From Megamerina dolium (taxonomy: Eukaryota; Arthropoda; Insecta; Diptera; Megamerinidae), in contig OY978525.1 in assembly GCA_963854835.1 (NCBI GenBank), positions 44,246,554-44,310,553 on the forward strand: 64,000 nt of DNA, in the 5' to 3' direction. The number at the start of each line of letters is the position of its first letter. Position 1 is the first letter of the stretch. Below the pieces are notes generated by a model. It was not told the origin of the DNA and searched no databases. It saw only the letters and a list, made by a program, of their open reading frames with translations. Shown here one piece after another: positions 1 through 10,695 of this stretch. A program made the translations under genes and the position numbers.

Positions 1-786
1 AGCCTATACAAAACAGATTTAAGATTTCTTTGTTACGGGACATTTTTTTGACTCTTAAGAAAATATATTATGCGTATTTTTAATGATTTTTTTTTCGAGT
101 AACGCCACCTAGTCTCTACGTCCTTCACACACCTGCGATATTACCGAAGTTAAATTTACCAATCTTGTGTTTCTCTAAATTCAGATTTTCTTTTGTGAGA
201 GTATTCTAAATTTCAAATTTGAAACTATAATATCGCATTACATCAAATCGTCTTTTTTGGATCACTGCCATGCTTCATAAGTATTCGATTTATTTATGTA
301 CACCGTTAACATAATAAGTTGATTCCATTAAATTATATTAAAAGAAAGGCTAAAAATCGTAAATATTAAGTCTCTCAGGTATTACACTGCTGCATAATTC
401 CGAAATGTGACGATCAATTGTCGAATGAATTTCCTGACAAATGTATTTTTAGCTTACATGATATATGTGTCACTTGAGTCTTTTGCCTTTCCCATCCAGA
501 GATAATCGAAAACAGGCGAGAATCTACATTTGACTGCCCCTAACAAAGATCGATGCTGCGAAATGCGCGTTGGCGTCAGGTACGCAACACTAACAATTTT
601 CCACACATATGGGATATACTTTTATATAATTTTATAATAATTATTTCTAAATATCACATTATAATTAAGTGAATTATAACTACTTTTTGGAGGAAGAAGT
701 GTTGGATATGAAAGTGATGTCTATACATTTGCGATTGCAAGTAGAAAATTGTAGATATATGACATAAAATCCTTTTCGGACCACAG
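1..786. other. no gene seen
   Basis: AT-rich sequence with no convincing reading frame, RNA gene or recognisable transposon end. The decayed LINE that follows may start somewhere in its last 100 bases, but its upstream endonuclease part is not recognisable here. Confidence 0.5.
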
Positions 787-1745
787 TTGAATAGTTTCAA
801 TTTGAATTGGAAAAGAAATCAACCAGTGCCCTTTAGAAAGTCAAGAGGTATAAAATGGGAATTTTTTACCAGGGTAGCTAAAGCGAAAATCAATGTAACA
901 TACAATAAAATAATAAAAGTCGACTCCGTAAGCGATCTGGATGAGAGAGTAGGAAATCTTGAGATCGCGTTTATTTCCGCTGCCAAGAAATGGGAAATCC
1001 TGTCCACCATAGTAGAACGAAGAGTTGCCGGAGATCAGGAAGAAAATACGCAAACTATTTAATATATGGTGAACGGATATGAATTGGCAAATATATAAGG
1101 ACAGTCTCAAAATTTATGAATCTATCTATAACGCCAAAGGTATTGGCTTGAAAGAATTTTACAAGTCTATTCAGTCACTATCAATATCTGCTAGGCTGAG
1201 TAAAGTCTCTCCAAGGAGTATACCACAACCACTTCTACTTCAAAATCGGTGATTGTACGTGGACAAAGACTCTGATGAAAGGCTCAGCTCGCTTGTATCC
1301 ACACTCTTCCCAGATTGCAAGGACGTTGCAAATGAGGCTCATTCGCTTTCAAAGATACACCGATTTTCATAAATATGCGAAACGAGGTTTATGGTTGAAA
1401 AAGTTAGGTACTTACTCAACAGCTTTTCTCCATTCGATTGATTAGTTTAAATGGTAAATAAACTGAACAGTAATCCTTTGTTTAGTGGGGATTTAAGAAC
1501 CAGGCACTAGTCTAGTTTATGTACCTCTCAGTTGGAGGCGGATCAATGTGTTCTATATTCCAAACACAGTTCAAATGCACCAACTAAAGGATTCAGATCA
1601 AATAGTCTTAAATCGTTCCAATTTGAGACGACGGGACTAGTAATGGAACTACAGCTCAGACCAACATTGGAGCCAATCCCAATTTCCAAATCCCAGAACG
1701 CATATTTCAAGGAGAGATCTACGGAAACAGCTTCACACAAGGTTG
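787..1745 (+). pseudogene. decayed LINE ORF2 fragment (endonuclease tail to start of reverse transcriptase)
   Basis: Degenerate non-LTR retrotransposon read in several frames. The first frame (787-1062) resembles the linker after an AP-type endonuclease, with a tryptophan-lysine start and an 'LDERVGNLEIAFISAAKKW' stretch. The next (1084-1250) gives 'FYKSIQSLSISARLSKV', typical of the region before RT. Further on come 'LSSLVSTLFPDCKDV' and 'VRYLLNSFSPFD'. The last frame (about 1580-1745) contains 'GFRSNSLKSFQFET' and 'QNAYFKERSTETASHKV', matching RT motifs that introduce the primer-grip side of the domain. At least three frameshifts and several stops are present. The QxAY...STETA motif suggests a LOA, R1 or I-type clade. 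The fragment stops where the BEL-derived repeat starts (about 1746), so that repeat probably interrupted it. Confidence 0.65.
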
Positions 1746-2432
1746 ACTTATAATATTACACGCCTGTTAAAAGCATGTGTAACGACTTTAATAACAACTA
1801 TTCATATGTTGATTATCACATTTCTTCTTATGCCTTAAAAACCGCTATTTTATACTATTTGAATTAAACACTTCGTTATTACTTTTAGTTTTTAGGCAGT
1901 TCTATTTTAGTTTGAGCTTTTTAGTTACATTTTTGTTAGCAGCTGTAGATTGTATAAATCTGTAGCGGGTGTAAAATTTTCGATTATACATCGGCGCAGA
2001 GAACCACGTCGATTTTCTGTCGTCGTGTTGTCGTCACACCTACCCCTAATCGTGAGAGCACAAGTCTTTGCAACCCCGACGGTTGTTGTGGATAGTCGCA
2101 AGTGTCGGACCACCGAACGGTATACGCGAAAGGTTGCAAAGAATGGGTCCAACAATATTCGTACAATATAGAATTGCCCGTCATTAAACAGTCTTATCAC
2201 TGCCGTGGGCAGAAGAGCTACAACTTGCACGATTACCATGCGTTGGGTTAATGCTGTGTTGCTGTAGGGCTGCAGAACGGAGTTGTTAGAGCAAGACGAG
2301 TGAGGTCCACCTCGCCACAAGAACGTATAACGATGAGCTGCATAGCTGAGCTATTAGAGAGGGAGAGAAAGAGAGATAGAGAGATACGAGCTAGGTCTTC
2401 TCCGCATGTCATCACAGCCGAGAAAACTGGTA
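1746..2432 (-). repeat. BEL/Pao 3' region or LTR, copy 1
   Basis: This stretch is the reverse complement of 20592-21075. In the second copy it directly follows BEL integrase coding sequence, so it is the 3' non-coding region or LTR of a BEL/Pao element. Shared landmarks in element orientation are the start 'TGTGATGACATGCGGAGAGG', a purine-rich GA tract and the ending '...GTGTAATATTATAAGT'. The middle differs: this copy has about 200 bases (roughly 1955-2180) that are replaced by an unrelated short segment in copy 2. About 16 bases before the TGTGATG start are also shared, so that start is only a candidate LTR border. Confidence 0.6.
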
Positions 2433-3070
2433 GGACGTGTGGTGGTCATCGTTACAGCGACGACAGCGGTAGCGGTAGTTGCGACAATTTCGCTGTTGGT
2501 GAGAGGTGGATAAACAATTCGAGCAGTACCTATAGATCAACACCACAAAAGGCGCTCCTCAACAATATTATCCATGAATTGGCGACTTCCATTATTCTCC
2601 ACGGCATAGAGGGCAGTGGTTAATGCTTTCTGCACATTTTGAATAAGTATGTGGTCGTTTATTTTGATCTTTCACAATTGATTTCGTAGGAATATGAAGA
2701 GTTGGAAGGCTGCGATACGTTACATATTCTTTCATGTTTGCATCGGGTGGGCATCATAAAATTTTCTTCACAGGTTTTATCTGAATTTTCTTGAATTTGT
2801 TTTCGTGGAACTTCTTTAAATTGCCTACCACATATGAGTTGTTTTCCTAATGACAGTTTATTAAAACATGAAAGTACTGTGGATGGTCTTTCAAGAGTTG
2901 TTCTAATCCAATCCTGTAAAACAGGATTGGATTTGAGTAGCGTGCGAAGTAGAAGAATTCATTTGTTGTGTGGTATTAGGCAGGTGTGATCTTTGCGGTT
3001 GAATCTGAGTAGTGTGTGAAGTGAAGAAGGGTGCATTTGTTGTGCCGTATTATGTGTGTGAGCTTAGCGA
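2433..3070. other. no gene; probable BEL internal debris, hairpin and short direct repeat
   Basis: No convincing coding sequence. It lies between the BEL 3' region and the BEL gag fragment, so it is probably internal sequence of the same deleted element. It contains a perfect hairpin at 2905-2933. It also has two imperfect copies, about 70 bases apart, of a unit that starts GAGTAG(C/T)GTG(C/T)GAAGT and ends ATTTGTTGTG (about 2935-3055). Confidence 0.4.
2905..2933. repeat. perfect 13-bp-arm hairpin
   Basis: The arms at 2905-2917 and 2921-2933 are exact reverse complements separated by three A. Function unknown. Confidence 0.7.
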
Positions 3071-3997
3071 CTAATGAGCATTTGACAGAATTCTTGGTGA
3101 ATTAGGGTTAAAACGATTTCCAAAGTTATAAGCATGGTTGATGGTTTGGTCTTCACGATATAAGAGCGTATTGTGGCGTTGTTTGCATATAACGCAGCTA
3201 TGTTGACTCTGACAATCTGCTAAGCCGTGGGATATAGCAAAACAGTTTGCGCATATCTCAAGTTTGCGTACAGTTGACCAGCGATTATTAATGTTCATAT
3301 ATAAGAATCTGGAACATAATCTGATGGGATTTTGTTGCGAATTGCATAGTTTACAAGACGCTTCCGAAATATTTGCATTAAATGACTTCATATTCCCATT
3401 GGAGTTATTGATTTGAAAAGTGGCTGGTCTTGCACAATTTTTAGGAGTCGCACCTATTAAATCGGATGTTAAATCGACTTGTTAAAAAATCATCAACATT
3501 GCTCTATTTCGAAATTTCAAATTTTTCCACTGGGGTGACACGCTGATTCAAAAAATGTAAATAGCTGTAAACACGAAATGAAGGCCAAGTCAGGTAATCA
3601 CCACAAAAAACCTCAGTGTCACATGAAGGTAGACTAATATTGTGGCCTGTCATCATGATCTCTGGATTAGGGTTAGCATTTGCTGACGTGGTAACAGGCG
3701 AGCGCGATAATTCTTTAATGTAATCAATTATAGCCGAACCGCACCTGATATAGATTTCATAACATTGACCGTATCGTTGCATAAATATTTTAGCGTCGGC
3801 AATGCTTTTTTCCGTCGAAGCTTGATCTATGGAATCCAATAATGAATAACCAATATTTTTAAATTTGTTCTATTTTTCCTTCAACTCTTCATTATGCAAC
3901 TCAAGAGATGAAATTGTATTGGCTGATTTATTGAAATTGCTCTCAAAATTGATAACATAGTCTGCATACCTCAGAAAGCATTTAAATTAGACATCAT
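3071..3997 (-). pseudogene. BEL/Pao retrotransposon gag fragment
   Basis: Remains of a BEL-type Gag, which packages element RNA into virus-like particles. From the upstream end, a start codon lies at about 3997, followed by a broken N-terminal helical region with a stop. The frame at 3839-3504 carries 'SLPSCDTEVFCGDYLTWPSF', the family's P-x-F-x-G-D-x-x-x-W-P-x-F type motif. After a gap, the frame at 3391-3071 has cysteine/histidine clusters (CKLC...C, ICANCF...H...C, CVICKQRHNTLL) typical of the zinc knuckles at the end of BEL Gag. It is broken by frameshifts. It sits immediately 3' of repeat X (same orientation) and 5' of the BEL 3' region, consistent with one internally deleted element that lacks pol. 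Confidence 0.75.
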
Positions 3998-5045
3998 GAA
4001 AATATATCTGAATAAAAATTATTGAATATAATATTATAATGATTTTGTTGGGTTGTTTGAATAATTTTAGCAACGTTATTGTTTGCTGGGTTATTATATT
4101 TTATATTATTTTTTCAATGAAATGAGTTTAATAAGATTTGTGGGTTTAAACTTGAACTCTAAAATTGATGTTTTATTAATTATCTGTTAATTTTATTTTT
4201 AATGTTTTCCTAATTATTTATTATTTTCGGACGATTTAATATTTGTTTATACTTTAATGGGTGATACGTGAATTTTCTGTTTTGATTAAAAAAAATTAAT
4301 GTGTTTGTGCAAAAATAGTAGCCTATTTTCAAGTTTGCGCAAATTCATATTAATTATATGTCGGCAGCTTTATCATTTGTTCCCAGTTCCACTTTGTTTC
4401 TATGTTCACATATGTAATAAAAGAATATATGTGAAAAGTCAAATTAGCTAATGTAAACTGTGTTTTGCAAACATTTGCAAATTTGATTAATTCGCAAATT
4501 TTCGCAATTTTAAATATATTTATGAAATTATGTGGGCAGTGTTTTGGTATTGATTGTTTCTGTCTTTATATTTTGCCGTGGTATATGTGTTTCTTTATAA
4601 AGTGTATTCACACAATGTTTGGATTCCAATCGAAATGTGCAGTGTTTACCGTTTGTTTTAATTTTGTGTAGTTGTAGTATATAATTAATCTTTCCGTTCT
4701 CTATACTTTAGTTATTTATATTGTTATTTTTTAACACGCTTCTATTTAAATTTATATGTTAAAATCCTATTTTGTATTGTGATGTTTGTTTTGTATATTG
4801 TATTTACCGCACATGTATACGGTGATAGATTGATTCGTATGTTTTTGGGTTGAAAGTTCCTTTTTACTCGAAGGACCAATGATTGGGTGTGATAGTGGAC
4901 TGTGCACTCAACATTCTTATTGAGATAATCCTCTTCGAAAATTGTGAAAAATTATCCAAAAGAAACCTTCTATTGAAATTTCAATTTTTTGGCTAAATTG
5001 ATTTTCTTAACTCACTGTAAACGAAACAAATAACACTTCTAAATC
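3998..5045 (-). repeat. repeat X, copy 1 (left arm of a long inverted repeat)
   Basis: About 1 kb of AT-rich non-coding DNA that is the reverse complement of 14820-15700 and of 18097-19022. Shared marks include a (T)n-TGCACAAACACATTAA block and a block that reads GGTCCTTCGAG on the minus strand. Its outer end, towards 3998, matches copy 3 up to the first bases of the BEL gag start, so X could be a BEL leader or 5' LTR. Its inner end leads through a further 200 bases into the virus-like ORF at 5200-5615. In copy 2 the same junction is partly kept, which fits a viral terminal repeat instead. The origin is unresolved. Confidence 0.75.
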
Positions 5046-5199
5046 AAAACGTTTTGAGCGCGTTTCTGCTAAAAATGTCAAACTTTATTATGGTGTTGCC
5101 AGATTTTAGCTATTGATATTAATGGTGTCAGATCCTGAATTAAAAATAGTAGCCTTCGTATACAGTTAATATTCGTAAATCGATATCAGTTAGGGCTCT

Positions 5200-5630
5200 T
5201 TTAGGTAGCTTGCTTAAGAGTTTTTTGGATATGGTTTATAATGAAGTCCCAATCCTTTTTTGTACGGTTTAAGATAAAACCTTTCTCTGATTGCTGTCGC
5301 CTACATGGCGTTGTTGTGACGTTTTACTTCTTCCAGTTGTTCCTTAGATTTTCGAAATTCTTTAACTGCTTTTGCTATTGCTGAAGTGAATATCTTTGTG
5401 AGATTTACTGAAGTTCTTTTCTTCTTCTTCTTAGCTAAATCGCATCCCAGTTCAAGTTTTACTTTAGATTTAATCGCGTTTATTACTAACCAAGCGTTTG
5501 AGCGCTCTCCCAAACTACTGTCTTTAGATGGTAAATAGTTTATAAAGTTATTAACTAGTCCACGTCCACAAACTGATTGTTTATAAATAATTCGGTTTGA
5601 ATATTTAACAACCATTATATTAATTTTGTT
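5200..5630 (-). pseudogene. virus-like element protein of the phospholipase-domain type, core deleted
   Basis: The minus-strand frame starts at 5615. The N-terminal part has 'CGRGLVNNFINYLP', the lead-in seen in PLA2-domain proteins of Polinton/adintovirus-like and related elements. The cysteine-rich catalytic core that should follow is missing, and the frame jumps to 'GERSNAWLVINAIKSKVKLE'. It continues with a lysine-rich run (KKKKKR) and a C-terminal 'KPYKKGLGLHYKPYPK' after an in-frame stop near 5300. Without the core it cannot be an active phospholipase. The C-terminal end is repeated, in opposite orientation, at about 14746-14812. The family assignment comes from remembered protein layout, not a search. 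Being on the strand opposite to the ATPase is compatible with such compact DNA elements. Confidence 0.5.
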
Positions 5631-5854
5631 ATCATATGTATAAAAACGATGACGTTTATTGATTGACTGAAAAATAAAAATTTATCTTTTACAGCTTATA
5701 TTTATATTCAAATGCTGTCAAACAAGTATTGTCATAACAGTTAAAGTAATTGTTGTGAAAATGCGTTTCGTAAAACAAAAATCAAATTATTGTTATAAAA
5801 AATCTTAACTTTAAAGTAACAGGAAATTCTGGAAATCAAATTAGGCATAGTGCA

Positions 5855-6425
5855 TTGCTACCAAACACTATAAGAGCATTAATAGTTGGGCCATCTCATT
5901 GTGGAAAGACCAACGTCATGCTGAGTTTAATAGAAAGCGCAAATGGATTAAGATTCAAGAACATATATTTGTATTCAAAGTCACTACATCAACAAAAATT
6001 TCAATATTTGAGAAAATTGTTAAGTCCATCGAAGGATTGTCTTTTATACATTCTCTGAAAATTATAATGTGTTACCACCCAAGGAAGCAAAAAGTAATTC
6101 AATAATAATATTTGATAATGATAATATAAGATCATATTTCTGTATGGGTCGTCATCACCACATAGATAGTTTTTATTTATGTCAAACATCTACAATAATA
6201 CCCAAACATTTACTACGTGATAATGCTAACATAATTATTATGTTTAAACAAGATGGTTAAATATGAAGCATATATACAATGACCAAGTAGGTGCACATAT
6301 GAGCTTTGACAAGTCCAATGTGTGGAGAATGTTGGAAGGATAAATATTGTTTTCTTGTGATGAGCAACGATGATTTTATTAATGGCGGCAAATATCGAAA
6401 AGGATTTAACGTTCTTATTCATCTA
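5855..6425 (+). pseudogene. A32/FtsK-like DNA-packaging ATPase of a virus-like element
   Basis: In virus-like DNA elements this type of ATPase pumps DNA into capsids. The first frame (5855-6058) starts near a family-typical lead 'LPNTIRALIVGPSHCGKTN', where GPSHCGKT is a Walker A (P-loop), followed by 'LRFKNIYLYSKSL'. A second frame (6069-6260) gives a Walker B-like 'NSIIIFDND' and a conserved 'RHHHIDSFYLCQT' then 'IPKHLLRDNANIIIMF' segment. The tail (about 6260-6425) reads 'KHIYNDQVGAHMSF' with frameshifts. At least two frameshifts and one stop make it non-functional. It lies between the PLA2-type fragment and the start of a third virus-like gene at 6560, on the same strand as the latter. 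Alternatives are other A32-clade ATPases of Polinton-like elements. Confidence 0.65.
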
Positions 6426-6977
6426 TAAAAGTTCAACTATTTGACAATAAACTTTAGTACATTATATCAGATTGAATTGGCCAGACCTGATCTGATCTAA
6501 TACTACCACACCTGATCTGATCTGATACTACCAGACCTGATCTGATCTGATTATAAAACATGAATGAACAAGTGAAGAGAAATATTATTATATACAGTAT
6601 GTCAAGAATGAGTTTACACATTGAAAAAAATTCAAAATTTCAACTTTCTTAGCCAAAAACATTAATTTTTATTTCCATATACACATTTTTTTTTATTAGT
6701 TACAGATATTTACAGTATTTATAAAAAATTCATGAAAAAAATTGCAAGTTCTACGCAAAAGAAAATAAAAAAACAACAAAAAGGAATTTTACTCAATTTT
6801 ACAAGTGTCAAGAAAATCTTTTCACAACTATTTTTTTAATTCCTTTATGCAACACTTCAACGACTAACGGTACAATTACAGTTATCTATTTGCGTAAACG
6901 CGTTGCAGTGACCCGTTCCTATGATTTTGTTTGTTAGTTTGTGATTAATTTTTGCTTTGTCCACATCATCTGTTTAA

Positions 6978-7668
6978 GGGGTTATATACTTTTTCTGGCT
7001 CAAAAAATCGAAAAAAATGTTATGATTTTTTTTTTATGTACATACTTTTAACAATTTTTCTGCAAAATTTCATAGAGATCGGGGCACTAGCATAACTACC
7101 TAATGTCCACCTAAAACTTTAAACGCGATTATCTCGGAATCGCATTTTTGAGAAAAGGTCATTGCGGTGCGCACGATATCTCGGTAACCACTACATCGAT
7201 CGATTTCATTTTGGCGGATTGTTTGTATATACAATAGCTAGTTCGTGAACGAAGGAATTTTCGAAAAATTTTTCTATTTTTTTTGGGCAAAAAACTAAAT
7301 TATTCGACTTCGAAAAATCGACTTTTTTGAAAAAAAATATCACTGTAACTGTAAAAATTTTTTTTCGTAAAATCCTTCGTTTACGAACTAGGTAACACTA
7401 TATACTAACGTAATTTTTCTTTTTTTTTCAGTTGTGCCGTTTCCTTGTTTTCATGCTCACCGTTAGCCACTACTGAAAAAAGGAGTTCTGAGGCAAGGAC
7501 TATAACTTCCACAATTATTAAAATTTTCACTCGAAATTTTATATGAATTTACTTAAGGACACGTACGTTAATAAAATTTGTACTGTATTTGAATAAAACA
7601 ATGGTAACATGCTTAAAAAAAATAAATAAAAACCCTGTATTTCTCTAGAGAAAAAAGTATATAACCCC
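6978..7668. mobile_element. TTAA-flanked MITE, copy 1
   Basis: A 691-bp non-coding insert inside the Tc1 element, flanked by TTAA on both sides (6974-6977 and 7669-7672). The ends are inverted repeats, GGGGTTATATACTTTTT and AAAAAGTATATAACCCC. TTAA target duplication points to piggyBac-type mobilisation. Internal inverted sequences around 7235-7275 and 7370-7410 can pair. No transposase is encoded. Confidence 0.75.
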
Positions 7669-7687
7669 TTAAATATTGTGTTTTTAA

Positions 7688-8710
7688 AATGCCAGGCAAA
7701 AAATTATCGGCTGAAGTGGTTCAGCTTATATACTACAATCGCCAATTGGGAGAAAATGTGGAGAAGTTATCAGAAATGTTTTCTGTAACACGTAAAACAA
7801 TTTATAATGTTTTAAATCGAGCTGAAAATTAGAGTAGATTGGAGCCAAAGTGTGGAGGTGGCCCTAAGCTTAAAATTACTGATCGGGCAGAGGGAACTGC
7901 ACAAAAAACCAAAAATTTCGACCAGAACGCTTGCGGAGAAACTCAAGGAAGAGTGTGGTATAGTGGTTTCTCATGAAACTGTACGACAGCCATACTGAGA
8001 AACAAATACTCATCAAGAGTTGCTCGTAAGAAGCCGCTGCTATCAGTACAAAATATTGAAAGACGTTTCTCCTTCGCCTCAAGGCTCATTTCACAACCTG
8101 ATGAATATTGGGACGACGTAATATTCTGTGACGAGACAAAAATGATGTTGTATTACAACGATGGACCGGCCAGAGTGTGGCGCAAGGCATTAACAGCTGT
8201 AGAAAATCGACACATAATTCCTACTGTTAAATTTGGAAAAATGTTCATTATGATTTGGGGATGTATCTCAAGCAGAGGAGTATAAGAATTGGCTTTTATA
8301 GAGTCAACCATGGCCGCACAACATTATTTAGGCATTTTGAAGAGTCATTTAATCAGTAGTGCGAACAAATTTGGGTTCATCAGAGAGGGCAAACCGCATT
8401 TCAAATTTTATCAAGATAATGACCCAAAGCATAAGTCGAGTAGGGTGCGACTGTGGCTTCTTTATATCTGCGGTAAAGTTATGGATACACCAGCCCAAAG
8501 TCCAGACCTTAACCCTATTGAAAATCTGTGAGTCTACTTAAAGAAAGAGTGGCTAAAAGGCAACCTAAAAACCGTACAGCACTTAAAACTGCTATATTGG
8601 AAGAGTGGGAAAATATATCGAGCAATTATGACCTAAAAAAGTTGGTTTATTCCATGAATAAACGGCTACAATCCGTAATAGATGCTAAAGGTGGCTATAC
8701 TAAATACTAA
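7688..8710 (+). pseudogene. Tc1-like DD34E transposase, copy 1, inactivated
   Basis: The ORF starts ATG at 7688 with an N-terminal helix-turn-helix region ('EKLSEMFSVTRKTIYNVLN'). The catalytic triad is recognisable: D in 'VIFCDETKM', D in 'FYQDNDPKHKSS' and E in 'SPDLNPIENL', with 34 residues between the second D and the E, the DD34E signature of Tc1. It is dead: a TAG stops the HTH region, another stop lies before 'ELAFIES' (TAA here, TGA in copy 2), and the frame shifts around 7900-8010 and after the ENL motif. The shared inactivating changes show that the element was already dead when it was duplicated. Confidence 0.85.
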
Positions 8711-8993
8711 ATATTTTACTTGATCAAATTTTAACTAATAAATATTATAAAAAAAAACTTTGTATCGTTTGTGAAAAGAGTTTATTGACACTTGTAAAAT
8801 TGAGTAAAATTTATTTTTGTTGCATTTTTCTTTTGTTTTGCGTAAAACTTGCAATTTTTTTTCATGAATCTTTTATAAATACTGTAAATATCTATAACTA
8901 ATAAAAAAAATGTGTATGTGGAAATAAAAGTTAATGTTTTTTGCTAAGAAAGTTGAAAATTTGAAATTTTTTTCAATGTGTAAACTCATTCTT

Positions 8994-9405
8994 GTATATC
9001 ATTTCCATTCAGGACTTTGATAATTCCAAAATCTATTAGATGTGTAATTTTACGGGGATTAGATGGCCAATATGTAGGGTGTCCAGACGAAACGACATTA
9101 AGCGCTTTTCCTAGAGAAGCATAGAATTGACGACCTTTGGAAGAAATTAACCTGGATCCACAGAAGGTGTGTTTTGTGTTGAAGTCTCCAGATGATAAGA
9201 ATTTAGGTCCTAAGCTATCAAAACAAAACACAGCAGATATAGCTATTTTGTTTAGCCCCGATTTGATGCAAATAGAGGTTGCCTGCTTTTCACAATATTT
9301 TTCTAGTTCATAATGACGCAAAGAGTTTTTAATCCAGTACTCCAGGACCGCCGTGAGCTTTTCCTTCAGTGTACTTTGTATCATAGAACCTTTATCCATG
9401 AACAC
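8994..9405 (-). pseudogene. jockey-type LINE endonuclease fragment
   Basis: The frame reads like the C-terminal half of a LINE AP endonuclease: 'LTAVLEYW', 'FLSSGDFNTKH' (catalytic GDFN-x-K/H), 'GSRLISSKGRQFYASL' and 'SGHPTYWPSNPRKITHLIDF'. The catalytic SGDFNTKH and the P-T-Y-W-P / HLIDF blocks are intact, but the ends are missing and no RT follows. It directly abuts the truncated right end of Tc1 copy 1 and looks like filler at the junction of the tandem duplication. Confidence 0.75.
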
Positions 9406-9412
9406 GGATGCA

Positions 9413-9735
9413 ATTTTTTTGCGATAGTTGTGTTTCCGAAATTAGCGTGTTGTCGATATTATTACTGTGCAAGTAGCGTGTTATTTCTAAGATATGTTGG
9501 CAATTACAAGACTTATTTTGCACCAGCTATATACAACAACAATTTATTTAATCAACTCTATTTAATAAACTATTTACACAACCGTCGCAAATTCGGTATT
9601 AACTTGCGCACCCACAAGTCAACGAATACAGCTACAGTTGCTGCGCAACACGCTGCTATAGCGCAGCAATCAAATTCCGCGCTAATGAGCGCGCCTATGA
9701 CGTCGACGCAAGCAGCACCCTTCTTGTGTTAGTTC
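9413..9735. repeat. LTR-like non-coding segment
   Basis: A short shared block (TTATTT.ACTA/CAGCTA..AACAACAA.TTATTTAATCAACTC around 9510-9560) recurs at about 50240-50292, and a shorter version at 51508-51530. It precedes a BEL gag fragment, so it may be the LTR/leader of that element. The frame through 9313-9732 has no recognisable domain. Confidence 0.35.
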
Positions 9736-10138
9736 AGCAATGTCTACACTTCAGTTGTTATTAGGCCAACCAGCAAAAAATCTTAAACTCTATATGATGA
9801 ACTGAATAATACATCACTGTTACGAGAGCTTGTAGAAAAGCTACCACCCTTTTATCAAATTAGTTGGGGTGCTCACAAACTCGGTTTTACAAATATTAAT
9901 ATGCTGCCAAATTTAGCAGAATTTTGTAACTGTATAAAAAATGTTGGTTTATCAGATAGTGCTGTTGTGTCAACTAATCGCGTTTCAAGTGATAAAACAG
10001 CTGTTCGCAAAAATGACATCAAAAGTGGATTTATTCATCTTCATAATTAAGAAAAGGGAGAAGAAACACGAAGAACGTTCCAACACGTCTACAACACATG
10101 CACATTTTATATCATGTGCAGAAGTATGCGGCGTAGTT
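9736..10138 (+). pseudogene. BEL/Pao gag fragment
   Basis: A partial reading around 9800-10000 gives 'LLRELVEKLPPFYQISWGAH' followed by 'AEFCNCIKNVGLSD', which corresponds to the part of Gag just before the zinc knuckles in BEL/Pao elements. Downstream frames are charged and low complexity, with no clear zinc knuckles. It is broken by frameshifts. It ends exactly where the duplicated virus-like sequence restarts (10139). Confidence 0.5.
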
Positions 10139-10695
10139 CTATAAAAGTTCAACTATTTGACAATAAACTTTAGTACATTATATCAGATTGAATTGGCCAG
10201 ACCTGATCTGATCTAATACTACCACACCTGATCTGATCTGATACTACCAGACCTGATCTGATCTGATTATAAAACATGAATGAACAAGTGAAGAGAAATA
10301 TTATTATATACAGTATGTCAAGAATGAGTTTACACATTGAAAAAAAATTCAAATTTTCAACTTTCTTAGCAAAAAACATTAACTTTTATTTCCATATACA
10401 CATTTTTTTTTATTAGTTACAGATATTTACAGTATTTATAAAAGATTCATGAAAAAAAATTACAAGTTCTACGCAAAAGAAAATAAAAAAACAGTAAAAA
10501 GAAATTTTACTCCATTTTACAAGTGTCAAGAAACCGTTTTCACAACCATTTTTTAAATTCCTTTATGCAACACTTCAACGATTACCGGTACATTCACAGT
10601 TATCTATTTGCGTAAACACATTGCAGTGACCCGTTCCTATGATTTTGTTTGTTAGTTTGTGATTAATTTTTGCTTTGTCCACATCATCTGTTTAA

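Larger units (their letters stand above)
6423..8993 (+). repeat. tandem duplication unit, copy 1
   Basis: The sequence from CTATAAAAGTTCAACTATTTG at 6423 through the Tc1-like transposon is repeated at 10139-12768 at very high identity. The unit holds about 170 bases of virus-like DNA with three CTGATCTGATCT-type short repeats (6485-6547), the start codon of a virus-like gene (6560) and the Tc1 transposon with its internal MITE. Because the left flank, the transposon and the MITE are all duplicated together, this is a segmental duplication and not two separate transpositions. Confidence 0.85.
6595..8993 (+). mobile_element. Tc1-like transposon, copy 1 (right end truncated)
   Basis: The left terminal inverted repeat begins CAGTATGTCAAGAATGAG directly after TA. 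A right repeat of about 190 bases (about 8800-8993) is its reverse complement but stops at CATTCTTG, lacking the last ten or so bases kept in copy 2. The long inverted repeats (about 200 bp) are a known Tc1 subgroup trait. It contains a MITE at 6978-7668 and a dead transposase at 7688-8710. Confidence 0.85.

Noticed and set aside
2300..2623. Arg/Glu-rich ORF on the plus strand
   Set aside because: It overlaps the BEL 3' repeat, and its first half is the translation of a GA-rich tract that varies in length in the second copy.
4465..4671. ORF in repeat X, with a near-identical counterpart at 15184-15390 (minus)
   Set aside because: The three residue differences between the copies are all non-synonymous, and the third copy of X breaks the frame, so there is no sign of coding selection. 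It has no signal or domain.
6485..6547. CRISPR-like short direct repeats (CTGATCTGATCT type)
   Set aside because: Three short units with almost no spacers in an animal genome, duplicated at 10201-10265 as part of the larger unit. This is a simple repeat.
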